Below the pieces are notes generated by a model. It was given only the letters and a program-made list of their open reading frames with translations, had not been told where the DNA came from and ran no database searches. The translations under genes and the position numbers were made by a program. A DNA stretch of 64,000 nt from Halohasta litchfieldiae (lineage in GTDB: Archaea; Halobacteriota; Halobacteria; Halobacteriales; Haloferacaceae): NCBI RefSeq assembly GCF_002788215.1, contig NZ_CP024845.1, forward strand, positions 2,170,001-2,234,000, given 5' to 3'. Below are positions 49,693 through 58,249 of the stretch, piece after piece (position 1 is the stretch's first letter; the number at the start of each line of letters is the position of its first letter).

Positions 49693-51561
49693 TCAGGTGG
49701 TGTTGTCTTTCGACTCGGCGGCCGTGACTGCCGGCAATCGAACCGTGATTCGGCTTCCCTGTGGGTCGACGGCCTCGTAGTCGAGTTCGCCGCCCGCACT
49801 GTCGATGGCCCACCGGACGAGCCACAGCCCGATGCCGATGGCGTGGTCGGTCGGCGTCTCGGTTGTATCGGTGAACGCCTGCTGTTCGGCCGCCGGGATT
49901 CCGGGACCGTCGTCGGTGATCCGAATTCGGAGTTCAGTGTCGACCTCCGAGACGGTAACGCTGACCTGTGGAGCGTCCTGATCCGAGTGGAGCGCTGCGT
50001 TCGACAGCAGTTCGGTCAGTGCGAACGTGACTGCGGCTTTCGACTGGACCCGCGCCGTCTCGGGGACGGTATGCTCGAAGACAGCGGCTGGATACGTCTC
50101 GGAAACCTCCCTGAGACAGTCCGAAAGGATTGCCGCGAGCTCTATGGTGGTTGTCGACTCGGCATCGGTCTCGATTGCCGCCCGGAACCGTCTGGTTTTG
50201 TCGCTCAGCTCCAACAGCTCCTCGGCAGTCTCACAGATCTTCCCCGCATGAATCGGGACTGCCTCGGTGTTGGCACCCTCTGTGAGCGTTTGAGCGTGGC
50301 CCAACACCACGTTGAGCCGGTTTCTGAGGTTGTGTCGGAGCACGCGGTCGAGCACTGCAAGCTGGTTCTGCTGGGATCGGGTGGCGGTCACATCCCGTTG
50401 GAAGCCCAAGAAATGGGTTAGCTCGCCGTCCTGATGGACCGGCGAGATGTCGAGGGCGTTGTGCCACTCGGTGCCGTCGGTATACTGATTGAGGAGTTCG
50501 ACCGAGACCGCCTCCCCGTTGTCGACCGCCTGCCGGATTTCGGCGATAGTGTCGGGATTGGTCCGTGGCGATTGGGGGAACCGTGGATTCCGACCGAGAA
50601 CCTCCTCGCTGTCAAGTCCGGTCAGTCGTTCGAACTCTTCGTTGACGTAGACCAGCGGATTGTCGGCTTGTCTGGCGTCCGTGATCGTAATGCCGACAGT
50701 CGCCCCGTCCATCGCTTTTCGGTAGAGCCGGAGCTGATCTTCTCGCTCGTTGCGCTCGGTCATATCCCGACAGATGAGCTGGACCGAATCGCCAGTGAGA
50801 CCGACGGCCGTCGAAGCCGCTTCGATCTCGACCGCCCGCCCGTCGACGGCGAGTTCGAACTCGACGAACTCGGGGGCGGTACCCGAGACGGTCTCGCTTT
50901 GCTCGGTGACCGCAAGCAGGTCGGCCGCGGTCGACCGGTCGCCGGCGGCGATATAGTCGAGAAACGCGCTCCCGAGCAGGGTCGACTCGCTGGCACCGAA
51001 CAGACATTCGGCCGCGGTGTTGACGTATTTGATCGTCCCCTCGGAGACGACGAGGACGGCCTCCGGAAGCAGTTCCAACAGCTCCCGATGGTGGGTGTTC
51101 GAACTGGCCAGCTGTTTGGATTGCTGACGCATCTTCAACGACGTCCGCAGCCGTCGCCGGAGCTGGGACTTCCGAACCGGTGTCGTGATCACATCCGTCA
51201 CAAGCGGCTGATATTTGTCCGGGACGGTCGTCGACTCCCCGGCGGCGCTCGTCGCCGTGGGTCGACCCGTCGTTATCAACAGACAGGGCAACGTAATCGG
51301 TTGGGCATCCGTGCTTCGTTCGAGGAGCCGGTCACCGACCGCGTTCAGCGTCGACTGGTCGATCAGACAGAGATCAAACGGCGCGGTGACGAGTTCCTCG
51401 GGGGTGGTTGTCGAGACCGTCACCCCCTCAACCGAGCCGAGCCAGTCGACGAGGAGTTCGCGGTCCCGGTCGCCCCGAACCGAACAGACCACATGCAGCG
51501 GTGTCGACGCCGCTGTATCGATCCAGTCGACTGCCTGTAGTGTGGAGGGCTGGTCAGTCAT
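49693..51561 (-). CDS. PAS/LOV-like sensor histidine kinase
   Basis: 622 residues, soluble. Residues 1-125 look like a degenerate receiver domain (DLCLIDQS). A first PAS follows (RELLELLPEAVLVVSEGTI), then a second PAS from about 285 with VGITITDARQADNPLVYVNE and GRNPRFPQSPRTNPDTIAEI. The latter is LOV-like, but the photoactive cysteine of GRNCRFLQ is proline. The kinase core has the H-box LRHNLRNRLNVVLGHAQ, N-box NAALHSDQ, and the G-boxes DDGPGIPAAEQ and GIGLWLVRWAI. It lies two bases after the KaiC-like gene and is co-transcribed with it. Confidence 0.9.
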   Translation of the reverse strand: MTDQPSTLQAVDWIDTAASTPLHVVCSVRGDRDRELLVDWLGSVEGVTVSTTTPEELVTAPFDLCLIDQSTLNAVGDRLLERSTDAQPITLPCLLITTGRPTATSAAGESTTVPDKYQPLVTDVITTPVRKSQLRRRLRTSLKMRQQSKQLASSNTHHRELLELLPEAVLVVSEGTIKYVNTAAECLFGASESTLLGSAFLDYIAAGDRSTAADLLAVTEQSETVSGTAPEFVEFELAVDGRAVEIEAASTAVGLTGDSVQLICRDMTERNEREDQLRLYRKAMDGATVGITITDARQADNPLVYVNEEFERLTGLDSEEVLGRNPRFPQSPRTNPDTIAEIRQAVDNGEAVSVELLNQYTDGTEWHNALDISPVHQDGELTHFLGFQRDVTATRSQQNQLAVLDRVLRHNLRNRLNVVLGHAQTLTEGANTEAVPIHAGKICETAEELLELSDKTRRFRAAIETDAESTTTIELAAILSDCLREVSETYPAAVFEHTVPETARVQSKAAVTFALTELLSNAALHSDQDAPQVSVTVSEVDTELRIRITDDGPGIPAAEQQAFTDTTETPTDHAIGIGLWLVRWAIDSAGGELDYEAVDPQGSRITVRLPAVTAAESKDNTT

Positions 51562-51563
51562 TG

Positions 51564-53012
51564 TTACATCCTGTCGATCATCTCCGGGCTTCCCGACAGA
51601 ATGCCACGAAGCCCAGTGAGTTTCTCACCAATCTGAATGCCGTCGGCAGTGATCTCGAAGGACCGCAGGCTTCGCTCGAAATCACTGGCTCGCTTTTTCA
51701 AGACGCCCACGGCCTTTTTGAGCTCACTGTCGACTTCGAGATAGCGGAGCATGATGACGTTGTCCGCGAGATAGCTGATCTGGTGGCTCGTCACCTCGGT
51801 GTTGCCCGTGATGTTCGAGACATCGTCGAGCAGGACCGTCGTCACCCCCATGTTTTTGAGGTAGCGACACAGCGAGTGGAGTTCGGTGACGATATCGTCA
51901 TCGTCGCTCCGCATCGAGAGCCGGTAGCCCGAGATGCCGTCGATCATCACGAACTGTGTCCCGTGGGTTTCGACTTCCTCTCTGACCGCGTGTGCGAACT
52001 CGTCGGGCGAAATCGTGACCGGCTCGACGGCTTCGATGGCGAGTGTGCCGTCGGCTGCCCGCTCGTCGACCGGCATCCCGATTCCCGAACAGCGATGTCG
52101 AAACGTCCCCGTCGACTCCTCGAACAGGTAGACTGCTGCCCGCTCGCCGCGGGTGGCCGATTCGACCGCGAAACTAGTGCCGGTCGTCGTCTTGCCGACG
52201 CCGGTCGAGCCACTCAGAACCGTCACGGTCCCGCGTTCGATGCCGCCGTTGAGCAACGAATCGAGCCCCACTACGCCCGATGATACCGTTTCGGGCACGA
52301 ACTCCCGTTCGTACTCGCCGGGCACGAGTTTCGGATAGACGACCATCCCTGTGTCGGTGATTCGCACGGTATGTCGACCGCTCTGAAACGACGAGCCACG
52401 GAGTTTGGTGATTTGGACCGTCCGGCCTTTCGGCCCGAATTCGAGTTCGAGTGTGCCGTCGACCAGAAACTGCAGTTCGTCGTCGGGCATCTCGCTTGTC
52501 GGCTGGGTGGTAAACAGCACGGTGCCACCGACATCGGTCAGCTGTTCCAGCATCGAGATAAGCTGTTGGCGGAACTGGTAGCGGTCGGCAGTCAGTGCCT
52601 CCATCCGGTTGACCGAATCCAGCACGATCCGATCCGGCTGGAGTCGGTCGACCGTCTCGCTGATCGTCTCGGTGAGCGTCCCGACTTCAACCTCGTCCGG
52701 CTCGAAAATGCTGTAGGGCCGTGTATCCGAAAACAGCTCACCGCTGGGCGTGAGATCCAGAAACTCGACTCCTGAGACGTCAAAGACGAGTCGCGCCGCG
52801 TTCTCGATGATGTTCTCGGGCGGCTCCTCGAAGCTGAGATAGAGCGCTGTCTCGTCGTTTTCGATCCCTGCCAGCAGATACTGGAGTCCGAGAATCGTCT
52901 TGCCCGTGCCCGGCCCCCCACGAACGAGATAGGACCGCTCGGGGAGCACGCCACCCGCGAGGATCGAATCTAGCCCGGAGACGCCGAGGGAGAGTCGAGG
53001 GTCCATCGTCAT
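51564..53012 (-). CDS. KaiC-like ATPase with two RecA domains
   Basis: 482 residues from ATG 53012. Two tandem RecA/KaiC domains are seen. The first has Walker A VRGGPGTGKTILGLQYL and Walker B DRIVLDSVNRMEAL; the second has LSGSTGVGKTTTGTSF and FVMIDGISGYRLS. Unlike the protein at 28087, both P-loops keep the lysine, so both may bind ATP. Such proteins in haloarchaea often pair with histidine kinases as signalling ATPases, without evidence of a clock. The kinase follows after two bases. This domain composition is close to a full KaiC (about 519). Confidence 0.9.
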   Translation of the reverse strand: MTMDPRLSLGVSGLDSILAGGVLPERSYLVRGGPGTGKTILGLQYLLAGIENDETALYLSFEEPPENIIENAARLVFDVSGVEFLDLTPSGELFSDTRPYSIFEPDEVEVGTLTETISETVDRLQPDRIVLDSVNRMEALTADRYQFRQQLISMLEQLTDVGGTVLFTTQPTSEMPDDELQFLVDGTLELEFGPKGRTVQITKLRGSSFQSGRHTVRITDTGMVVYPKLVPGEYEREFVPETVSSGVVGLDSLLNGGIERGTVTVLSGSTGVGKTTTGTSFAVESATRGERAAVYLFEESTGTFRHRCSGIGMPVDERAADGTLAIEAVEPVTISPDEFAHAVREEVETHGTQFVMIDGISGYRLSMRSDDDDIVTELHSLCRYLKNMGVTTVLLDDVSNITGNTEVTSHQISYLADNVIMLRYLEVDSELKKAVGVLKKRASDFERSLRSFEITADGIQIGEKLTGLRGILSGSPEMIDRM

Positions 53013-53043
53013 TGGCTCACATTGACCACGAACCCGTATTAAC

Positions 53044-54153
53044 CTACCCCTGATCTGTCTTATCAGTATCCGGATACTGCGGGCACCGGAGGGAGTCTGC
53101 GCTCCCTGAAACAACGGGCAGACTAACGCCCGCTGCGTCGACCAATTTCTCGTTCGTCTGGACGGTGACTGTATCAAGGGGTGTCTCGAAGCTCACAAAC
53201 GCCAGCGCGATTGGCTCGTCGAGCGACGGGCTTTCGATGGCGCGGGTTATCTCGCCGACCTCCTCGCCGTCGACCGACACTGTCGCTCCGGTCTCGACTA
53301 CCTCCGCAGTCCGAAGACCCACCAGTCTCGAACTCGGCTGGCCACGGTTTTCGACCTTCGAGACGAGTTCCTGACCCACGTAACAGCCCTTGTCGAAGTC
53401 GAGTGCATGTCGGAGGCCGACGGTGTTCGGGATCTGCCCGTCGAGTTCCGAGTCGAACAGCGGGGTGCCGGCTTCGAGAGTCAGCGACTCCCACGTTCGG
53501 TAGCCGAACTGGGTGGCGTTGAGCCCGCGGGTCAGCAGGGTGTCGTAGACGTTCGGCGCTTCGGCGGCCTCGCAGATGACTTCGTAGCCGTCCTCACCGG
53601 TGGGGTTGTCGCTGGCGATCACGGTCACCCCGGAGTCGGCCATCGAGCCGCGCTCGAAGGTGAGTTCGGGCTCGGGTGCGCCCGCATGATTGAGTACGGA
53701 GGCGACTTTTTCCGTGGCGATGGGACCGTGAACGCCGAAGACGCCGAACTGGTCGGAGACGTCCTCGATGTCGACGTCCTGAATGAAGACTTTCGACTGC
53801 CAGTCCTCAACCAGTGGCTCGGCTTCGGCTGGCGGCGTAAACAGCAGGAGCTTCTCACCGGCATTATAAATGTAGAGATCCGACTGGATCGCGCCCTGTG
53901 GGTCCAAGAGGAGTGCGTAGCAGCCGTTGCCATTTTCAGCGGGGACGCGGTTGGAGACGATGTTGTCGACGTATTCGATGCGGTCGTCGCCGGTGATCGA
54001 GACGATGCCGTACCCCATTTCGATGATTCCGACCCCGTTTCGCACGGCCTTGTGAGCGACTTCGGGGCGGCCGTAGTGGTCGACGACCTCGCGGCCGCTG
54101 CGGGTGGTGAACGTCGCCCCGAGATCGGTGTGCTGGCCTCCGACAAGTGTCAT
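53044..54153 (-). CDS. ygfZ: YgfZ/GcvT-like folate-binding protein
   Basis: 369 residues of the aminomethyltransferase fold. The YgfZ signature K-G-C-Y-x-G-Q-E occurs as FDKGCYVGQELVSK, pointing to the YgfZ branch, which helps make or repair certain iron-sulphur clusters with tetrahydrofolate, rather than to the glycine-cleavage T protein. Other fold features are ITGDDRIEYVDNIVSNRVPA and a C-terminal beta domain (GEEVGEITRAIESPSLDEPI). It is cytoplasmic. No glycine-cleavage genes are nearby. An aminomethyltransferase of broader function cannot be excluded. Confidence 0.87.
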   Translation of the reverse strand: MTLVGGQHTDLGATFTTRSGREVVDHYGRPEVAHKAVRNGVGIIEMGYGIVSITGDDRIEYVDNIVSNRVPAENGNGCYALLLDPQGAIQSDLYIYNAGEKLLLFTPPAEAEPLVEDWQSKVFIQDVDIEDVSDQFGVFGVHGPIATEKVASVLNHAGAPEPELTFERGSMADSGVTVIASDNPTGEDGYEVICEAAEAPNVYDTLLTRGLNATQFGYRTWESLTLEAGTPLFDSELDGQIPNTVGLRHALDFDKGCYVGQELVSKVENRGQPSSRLVGLRTAEVVETGATVSVDGEEVGEITRAIESPSLDEPIALAFVSFETPLDTVTVQTNEKLVDAAGVSLPVVSGSADSLRCPQYPDTDKTDQG

Positions 54154-54464
54154 TGTGAGGTCAATGGCCCGATACAGTAAAACAGCGACGCCTCACGATG
54201 TGGTCGACTGTTAGTGTGCTATTCTTGACGACCGTCTGCTCACCGGATTTAAATCTGATATTCGGTCGACAGCCGCGATGCAGTCGACACGCCATCCCCC
54301 AGACGACTAGCGTCAAGGCACTGGCCCAGTGCGGCTATCGACGGCCACACCGCAGTCCAGGACGCCCGTACCAGATTAGCCCACGCAATCTCCGCCGAAT
54401 GCGGTGTTAAAATTCCCTCCACACCCTCGCTGCAGCGCTTGGCTGTCTAAGCGATAGGAGCCAG
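54154..54464. other. 311-base intergenic region without recognised gene
   Basis: Between the YgfZ start (minus) and the acetyltransferase stop (minus). It includes several GTCGAC sites and a short palindrome GATTTAAATC (54246-54255). No tRNA or protein frame of note is seen; the ygfZ promoter must lie at its left side. Confidence 0.45.
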
Positions 54465-54992
54465 TCAGTCCGTCAGTTCCAACCGCATCTCCACGTGTGG
54501 GATGCCAGCCTCTTCAAAAGGCTCGCCGACGACCCCGTAGCCTTGTCGATGATAAAACTCTTCGACACGCCGCTGGGCATGGAGAATGCACTTATCCAGC
54601 CCACGTTCGCGCGCAATCGTCTCGCAGACCGCCATCAGCCGCTCACCCCAGCCAGCACCGCGATCCGAGGCCCTGACGGCAATGCGCTCGCATTTGAGCG
54701 CGCCATCAGCACGCCGCACCCGTGCGGTTCCAATCGGCCGCCCCTCGTCGACCAGCAGCACGTGCTCGGCGACGGTCTCGTACTCGTCCCACTCGATGGC
54801 CACGTCAACGCCCTGTTCATCCACGAAGATTGCATAGCGAATCGCAGCGATAGTTGCCAGTGACCCGACCCCACCGTCGGTCGGTGTGCCACCGACTCGG
54901 TCTGCGGCCCCGTCGATACCGCCCTCGGCAACCGCCTTCGACCGGTCGACCACGGCTGTCGACGGGGCGACGATTCGAACGATGACTGTCAT
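54465..54992 (-). CDS. GNAT-family N-acetyltransferase (ElaA-like)
   Basis: 175 residues. The acetyl-CoA-binding region is ERIAVRASDRGAGWGERLMA, the Q/R-x-x-G-x-G/A-like loop, followed by LHAQRRVEEFYHRQGYGVVG. The start of the fold is AIRYAIFVDEQGVDVAIEWD, a signature of ElaA/YitI-type acetyltransferases. An unusual 45-residue N-terminal extension (SKAVAEGGIDGAADRVGGTP) precedes it and may be an insertion or a mis-set start, but no better ATG lies after it. The acceptor is unknown. Confidence 0.87.
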   Translation of the reverse strand: MTVIVRIVAPSTAVVDRSKAVAEGGIDGAADRVGGTPTDGGVGSLATIAAIRYAIFVDEQGVDVAIEWDEYETVAEHVLLVDEGRPIGTARVRRADGALKCERIAVRASDRGAGWGERLMAVCETIARERGLDKCILHAQRRVEEFYHRQGYGVVGEPFEEAGIPHVEMRLELTD

Positions 54993-55121
54993 TGGGTTCG
55001 GATCTGTTGGCTGGCGACTCGAAGCTATCTATTCGGCGGCTCCATCGTGTTCAGGGATCGACCACGCGAATCATAGCTGTCAGCTGTCGGTGAGTTCCGC
55101 CGTTCGGTGAGATTCCTACGA

Positions 55122-55142
55122 GACGACAAGCGGCTTGTCGTC
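55122..55142. repeat. Perfect 9-bp hairpin, possible terminator or small RNA
   Basis: GACGACAAG (55122-55130), loop CGG, CTTGTCGTC (55134-55142). It lies in the 274-base gap 54993-55266 between the acetyltransferase start and the stop of the next minus-strand gene. No T-run follows on either strand. Confidence 0.55.
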
Positions 55143-55266
55143 GCGCGCATCAAGCGACGGGGCGGCGCGTACACTGCTGACGACTAGCTGCTTGTGAGTG
55201 GCCGCTATCGTCTCCATCTTACACACGTTTCCGTATAGAAGAGCTCCGTGGGACCCGATTCCGGAT

Positions 55267-55566
55267 CTACAACCCAAGCCGATCCCGAAGCACGTCGACC
55301 AGCGTCTGGTCTTCCTCGTCGGGCGTCGGGTCAGTGGCGATCACGTGGTCGGCGGGCTGGATGCGGATCGTCTCGCCCTGCTTGTCGACCGAAATGAGGT
55401 TGTCGCTTTTTAAGGTCGACAGCGCGGTTTCGATCTGATCGATGTCGCGGTCGACGACCGCCCGTAGTTCGAGTACGGTCATTCCCTCGTCGGCGCGGTC
55501 GACGAGCGCATCGAGGATGTCGACCTCGACGGTCGGTCGGTCCCGATACTCGGGCTTTGCTCCCAT
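55267..55566 (-). CDS. DUF6432-type winged-helix protein
   Basis: 99 residues from ATG 55566 (an ATG two codons earlier is possible). The pattern GAKPEYRDRPTVEVDILDAL, then DEGMTVLELRAVVDRDIDQI and ETALSTLKSDNLISVDKQGE, is a small winged helix and matches, from memory, the haloarchaeal family DUF6432. It probably binds DNA or a protein. It is divergent from the acidic zinc protein gene at 55684, with 117 bases between the starts. Confidence 0.8.
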   Translation of the reverse strand: MGAKPEYRDRPTVEVDILDALVDRADEGMTVLELRAVVDRDIDQIETALSTLKSDNLISVDKQGETIRIQPADHVIATDPTPDEEDQTLVDVLRDRLGL

Positions 55567-55683
55567 GGCCATACCTAACAACCTGTATTGATTTACGTGT
55601 ACCGGCGTGGGGCCGTTGACAGCGTCAGACGGATGGCGGACAGAGGGAGTAGCTTTTAGTCGAGTAAATCGATATGTCGTCCA

Positions 55684-56664
55684 ATGGGACTCCGGTGTCT
55701 GCTCAGCCACGATTTTGGCGAGCCCGAACTCGAACGCGAACGCGAAGAACAGGGAAACGAAGTGGTCATCACGGTCAACGAGGTCAAAACGTGCTCTCGG
55801 TGTGGTGAACGGCGGACGATCAGCGAAAACACCGAGGTCACCTCGATGGAACAGCTCACTGCCACGGCGACCGACAACGGCGGCGCGCCCGACGCCGGGG
55901 CACCCACGCAGGAGCCTGTCGGTGGCTCGCCACAGGCCGAGCCAACGCCGGCCACGGAGTCGACGGGAACCGAGGACATCGGCGTCACCATCGACGACTC
56001 CGTGACCGACGACGCCGAAGTGCTCACTGACACCAGCGACGACGGCGACGACAACGACAGCAACGGCGAACCGGAGGATCTCGGAACCGCAACGACAGCC
56101 AACATGACCGTCGACGATGTCGAGTCGGCTGCGGCCGAGCAGGCCAGCGCGGTTGAGCCTGACGACGACGTGGCGTCTGACGACGAACTGGACTCGGCTG
56201 AGGACGACGGTGTTATTCTGGATGCTGATGACGAAGACGACGAGGAACCAGTCGACCGCGAACCGGGTGAGTGGCCCGAATACGAGTCCAATGATGAGGG
56301 TGATGGTGAGGCTCCATGGCCCGACGTGGAGGGCGACGACGAAGGCTACTCGGCCGAGGAGCCAGCCGAGGAGCCGGAGGATATGACGTTCGGCGGCGGC
56401 TTCACCCCGGAGATCACCAAATCCGAGTCGGGGTCGGTTGCCGACGCGGGCGAGGCTGTCGAGGCCGCTGGTGAGAATCCGGAGCTTTCGTTTACCCGTG
56501 CCGAGGAGGCCTCCGTCGAGTTCGAACCAACCGTCGACGACATCGAAACGGAGTTCTACTGCCCCGAGTGCGGCTTAGCGCGTCGCTCCGGGAACTCCTC
56601 GATGCGGGCTGGCGACATCTGTCCGGACTGCAAGCGCGGCTATATCTCCGAGCGGCAGACCTAA
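55684..56664 (+). CDS. Acidic protein with N- and C-terminal zinc ribbons (DUF7093-like)
   Basis: 326 residues. The N-terminus GLRCLLSHDFGEPELERERE, followed by KTCSRCGERRTISENTE, is a short zinc-binding domain (one CxxC pair plus nearby Cys/His). Residues 60-265 are very acidic and disordered (DDDVASDDELDSAEDDG). The C-terminal ribbon is FYCPECGLARRSGNSSMRAG, then DICPDCKRGYISERQ. I recall an N-terminal haloarchaeal family (DUF7093) of this type. A linker protein with two nucleic-acid- or protein-binding ends is plausible; function unknown. Confidence 0.78.
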   Translation: MGLRCLLSHDFGEPELEREREEQGNEVVITVNEVKTCSRCGERRTISENTEVTSMEQLTATATDNGGAPDAGAPTQEPVGGSPQAEPTPATESTGTEDIGVTIDDSVTDDAEVLTDTSDDGDDNDSNGEPEDLGTATTANMTVDDVESAAAEQASAVEPDDDVASDDELDSAEDDGVILDADDEDDEEPVDREPGEWPEYESNDEGDGEAPWPDVEGDDEGYSAEEPAEEPEDMTFGGGFTPEITKSESGSVADAGEAVEAAGENPELSFTRAEEASVEFEPTVDDIETEFYCPECGLARRSGNSSMRAGDICPDCKRGYISERQT

Positions 56665-56731
56665 TCTTCTAGCTATATATCAGATCTAAACGACGAAACA
56701 GGTAAACCGCCGCCTCGCCAATCAGCGCCCG

Positions 56732-57115
56732 ATGAAGGAGTACAAGATGCGTCGCGGCGAGCATCTCGACGACCGCGTCCCCGACCTCAAGTCGACGATT
56801 GAATCGTACTTTGGTCCCGTCACCGGTACCACAGAAGAAGATGGCCACGAACTGTACGTCATCGGTGAACCGGACAACGCCGTGTTCGACCAGATTCTCG
56901 CTGGCGCGGCCGAGTACAGCAGCAAGAAAGACCAACTCGTGGTTCATTTCGAGGAACGACCGGCCGAGGAGGTTATCGCCGCCGGCGAGGCTGACGCCGC
57001 CGCCGAGGCCGTCTCGCTGAAAAACGAGTTCCTGCTTGAGGCGACCGGACGCGACGCGAAATCCCGTCGCAAGTCGATGAAACGCACCGTCGAGGACGAC
57101 ACCCCCGACTACTAA
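56732..57115 (+). CDS. DUF5611-type haloarchaeal protein
   Basis: 127 residues, soluble and acidic, starting KEYKMRRGEHLDDRVPDLKS. An alpha/beta part with ESYFGPVTGTTEEDGHELYV and a helical C-terminus (FLLEATGRDAKSRRKSMKRT) match, from memory, a conserved family labelled DUF5611. No catalytic residue pattern is clear. It follows the zinc-ribbon gene by 67 bases on the same strand. Unassigned. Confidence 0.8.
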   Translation: MKEYKMRRGEHLDDRVPDLKSTIESYFGPVTGTTEEDGHELYVIGEPDNAVFDQILAGAAEYSSKKDQLVVHFEERPAEEVIAAGEADAAAEAVSLKNEFLLEATGRDAKSRRKSMKRTVEDDTPDY

Positions 57116-57221
57116 GCCTGTTTTCTCGGGTTCTTACCTTATCACCGACCACCGTGAGAAGTATCGGCAGAGGTGAGCCAAAACGTCTTAATTAAGTGCC
57201 ACGGCACTCCCCACACAGGTG

Positions 57222-58190
57222 ATGGCCTACTACGTGGGCGTCGACCTCGGGGCAACGAACGTGCGAGCGGTCGTCGCAGACGGATCAGCGACGATCCTCG
57301 GCTCTGCCCGTGGCTCGACGCCGCGCGGACCGACTGGCATTGCGGTCACCGAAGCGATCCTCGATCTCATCCGCGAAGCCTGCGTCGAGGCGGGCGTCGA
57401 CCCCGTAGCGGCGACTGCCTGTGGGATCGGCTCGATTGGCCCACTGGATCTCGCCGCCGGTGCGGTCGAAGATCCAGCCAATCTTCCGGATGTAATCGAG
57501 CGAATCCCGCTTACTGGCCCGATCTCGAAGCTCCTCGATACTGACGAGATACATCTTCACAACGACACGATTGCGGGTGTGATCGGCGAGCGGTTCCACT
57601 CCGAGCGCAACCCCGACGACATGGTCTATCTCACGATGTCGTCGGGCATCGGCGCGGGCGTCTGTGTCGACGGCCACGTTATCGCTGGCTGGGACGGCAA
57701 CGCCGGCGAGGTCGGCCACCTGACGCTCGATCCACAGGGGATCATGACCTGCGGCTGTGGCCACGACGGCCACTGGGAGGCCTACTGCTCGGGCAACAAC
57801 ATCCCGCGCTATGCCCGCCGGCTCCACGATGAGGACCCCATCGACACCGCCCTCCCGCTGGAAGACCCCGACTTCTCTGCGGTCGACGTCTTCGATCACG
57901 CCGGCTCCGACACGTTCGCCGACCACGTCATTGAGCAGGTCACTCACTGGAACGCGATGGGCGTGGCGAACATCGTCCACGCCTACGCCCCGCTGGTGAT
58001 CAGCGTCGGCGGCGCGGTCGCACTCAACAACCCCGAGAAGGTGGTCGACCCGCTTCGCGAACGCCTCGACGAGATGGTGATGTCGAACATCCCTGAAGTC
58101 AGGCTGACCGATCTCGGCGATGACGTCGTCGTCAAGGGGGCTGTCGCCAGCGCGCTGACAGACGGAACGGGCGACCGCTCGCGGCTGTAG
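57222..58190 (+). CDS. ROK-family sugar kinase (glucokinase-like)
   Basis: 322 residues from ATG 57222. The phosphate-binding motif is YYVGVDLGATNVRAVVADGS, then GIGSIGPLDLAAGAV and the catalytic-base region HLHNDTIAGVIGERF. The ROK zinc-binding motif GEVGHLTLDPQGIMTCGCGH is followed by HWEAYCSG, so the usual GCxE cysteine is a histidine. It should phosphorylate glucose or a related hexose at the C6 position. A TATA-like string (CTTAATTA, 57187-57194) precedes it by about 28 bases. The family is broad, so the substrate is tentative. Confidence 0.88.
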   Translation: MAYYVGVDLGATNVRAVVADGSATILGSARGSTPRGPTGIAVTEAILDLIREACVEAGVDPVAATACGIGSIGPLDLAAGAVEDPANLPDVIERIPLTGPISKLLDTDEIHLHNDTIAGVIGERFHSERNPDDMVYLTMSSGIGAGVCVDGHVIAGWDGNAGEVGHLTLDPQGIMTCGCGHDGHWEAYCSGNNIPRYARRLHDEDPIDTALPLEDPDFSAVDVFDHAGSDTFADHVIEQVTHWNAMGVANIVHAYAPLVISVGGAVALNNPEKVVDPLRERLDEMVMSNIPEVRLTDLGDDVVVKGAVASALTDGTGDRSRL

Positions 58191-58218
58191 GGTTTCCTTT
58201 CGTTCGACGGCTCACATC

Positions 58219-58227
58219 CTTTATTCG
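58219..58227 (+). promoter_or_regulatory. TATA-like box of the LVIVD protein gene
   Basis: CCTTTATTC lies about 23-31 bases before the ATG at 58250, consistent with leaderless transcription. Confidence 0.45.
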
Positions 58228-58249
58228 CTTCGACCGCTTTGCCACCGGT

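Noticed and set aside
51408-52283. 291-residue plus-strand frame opposite the kinase and ATPase genes
   Set aside because: Shadow frame rich in His/Arg; the minus-strand genes have complete domain motifs.
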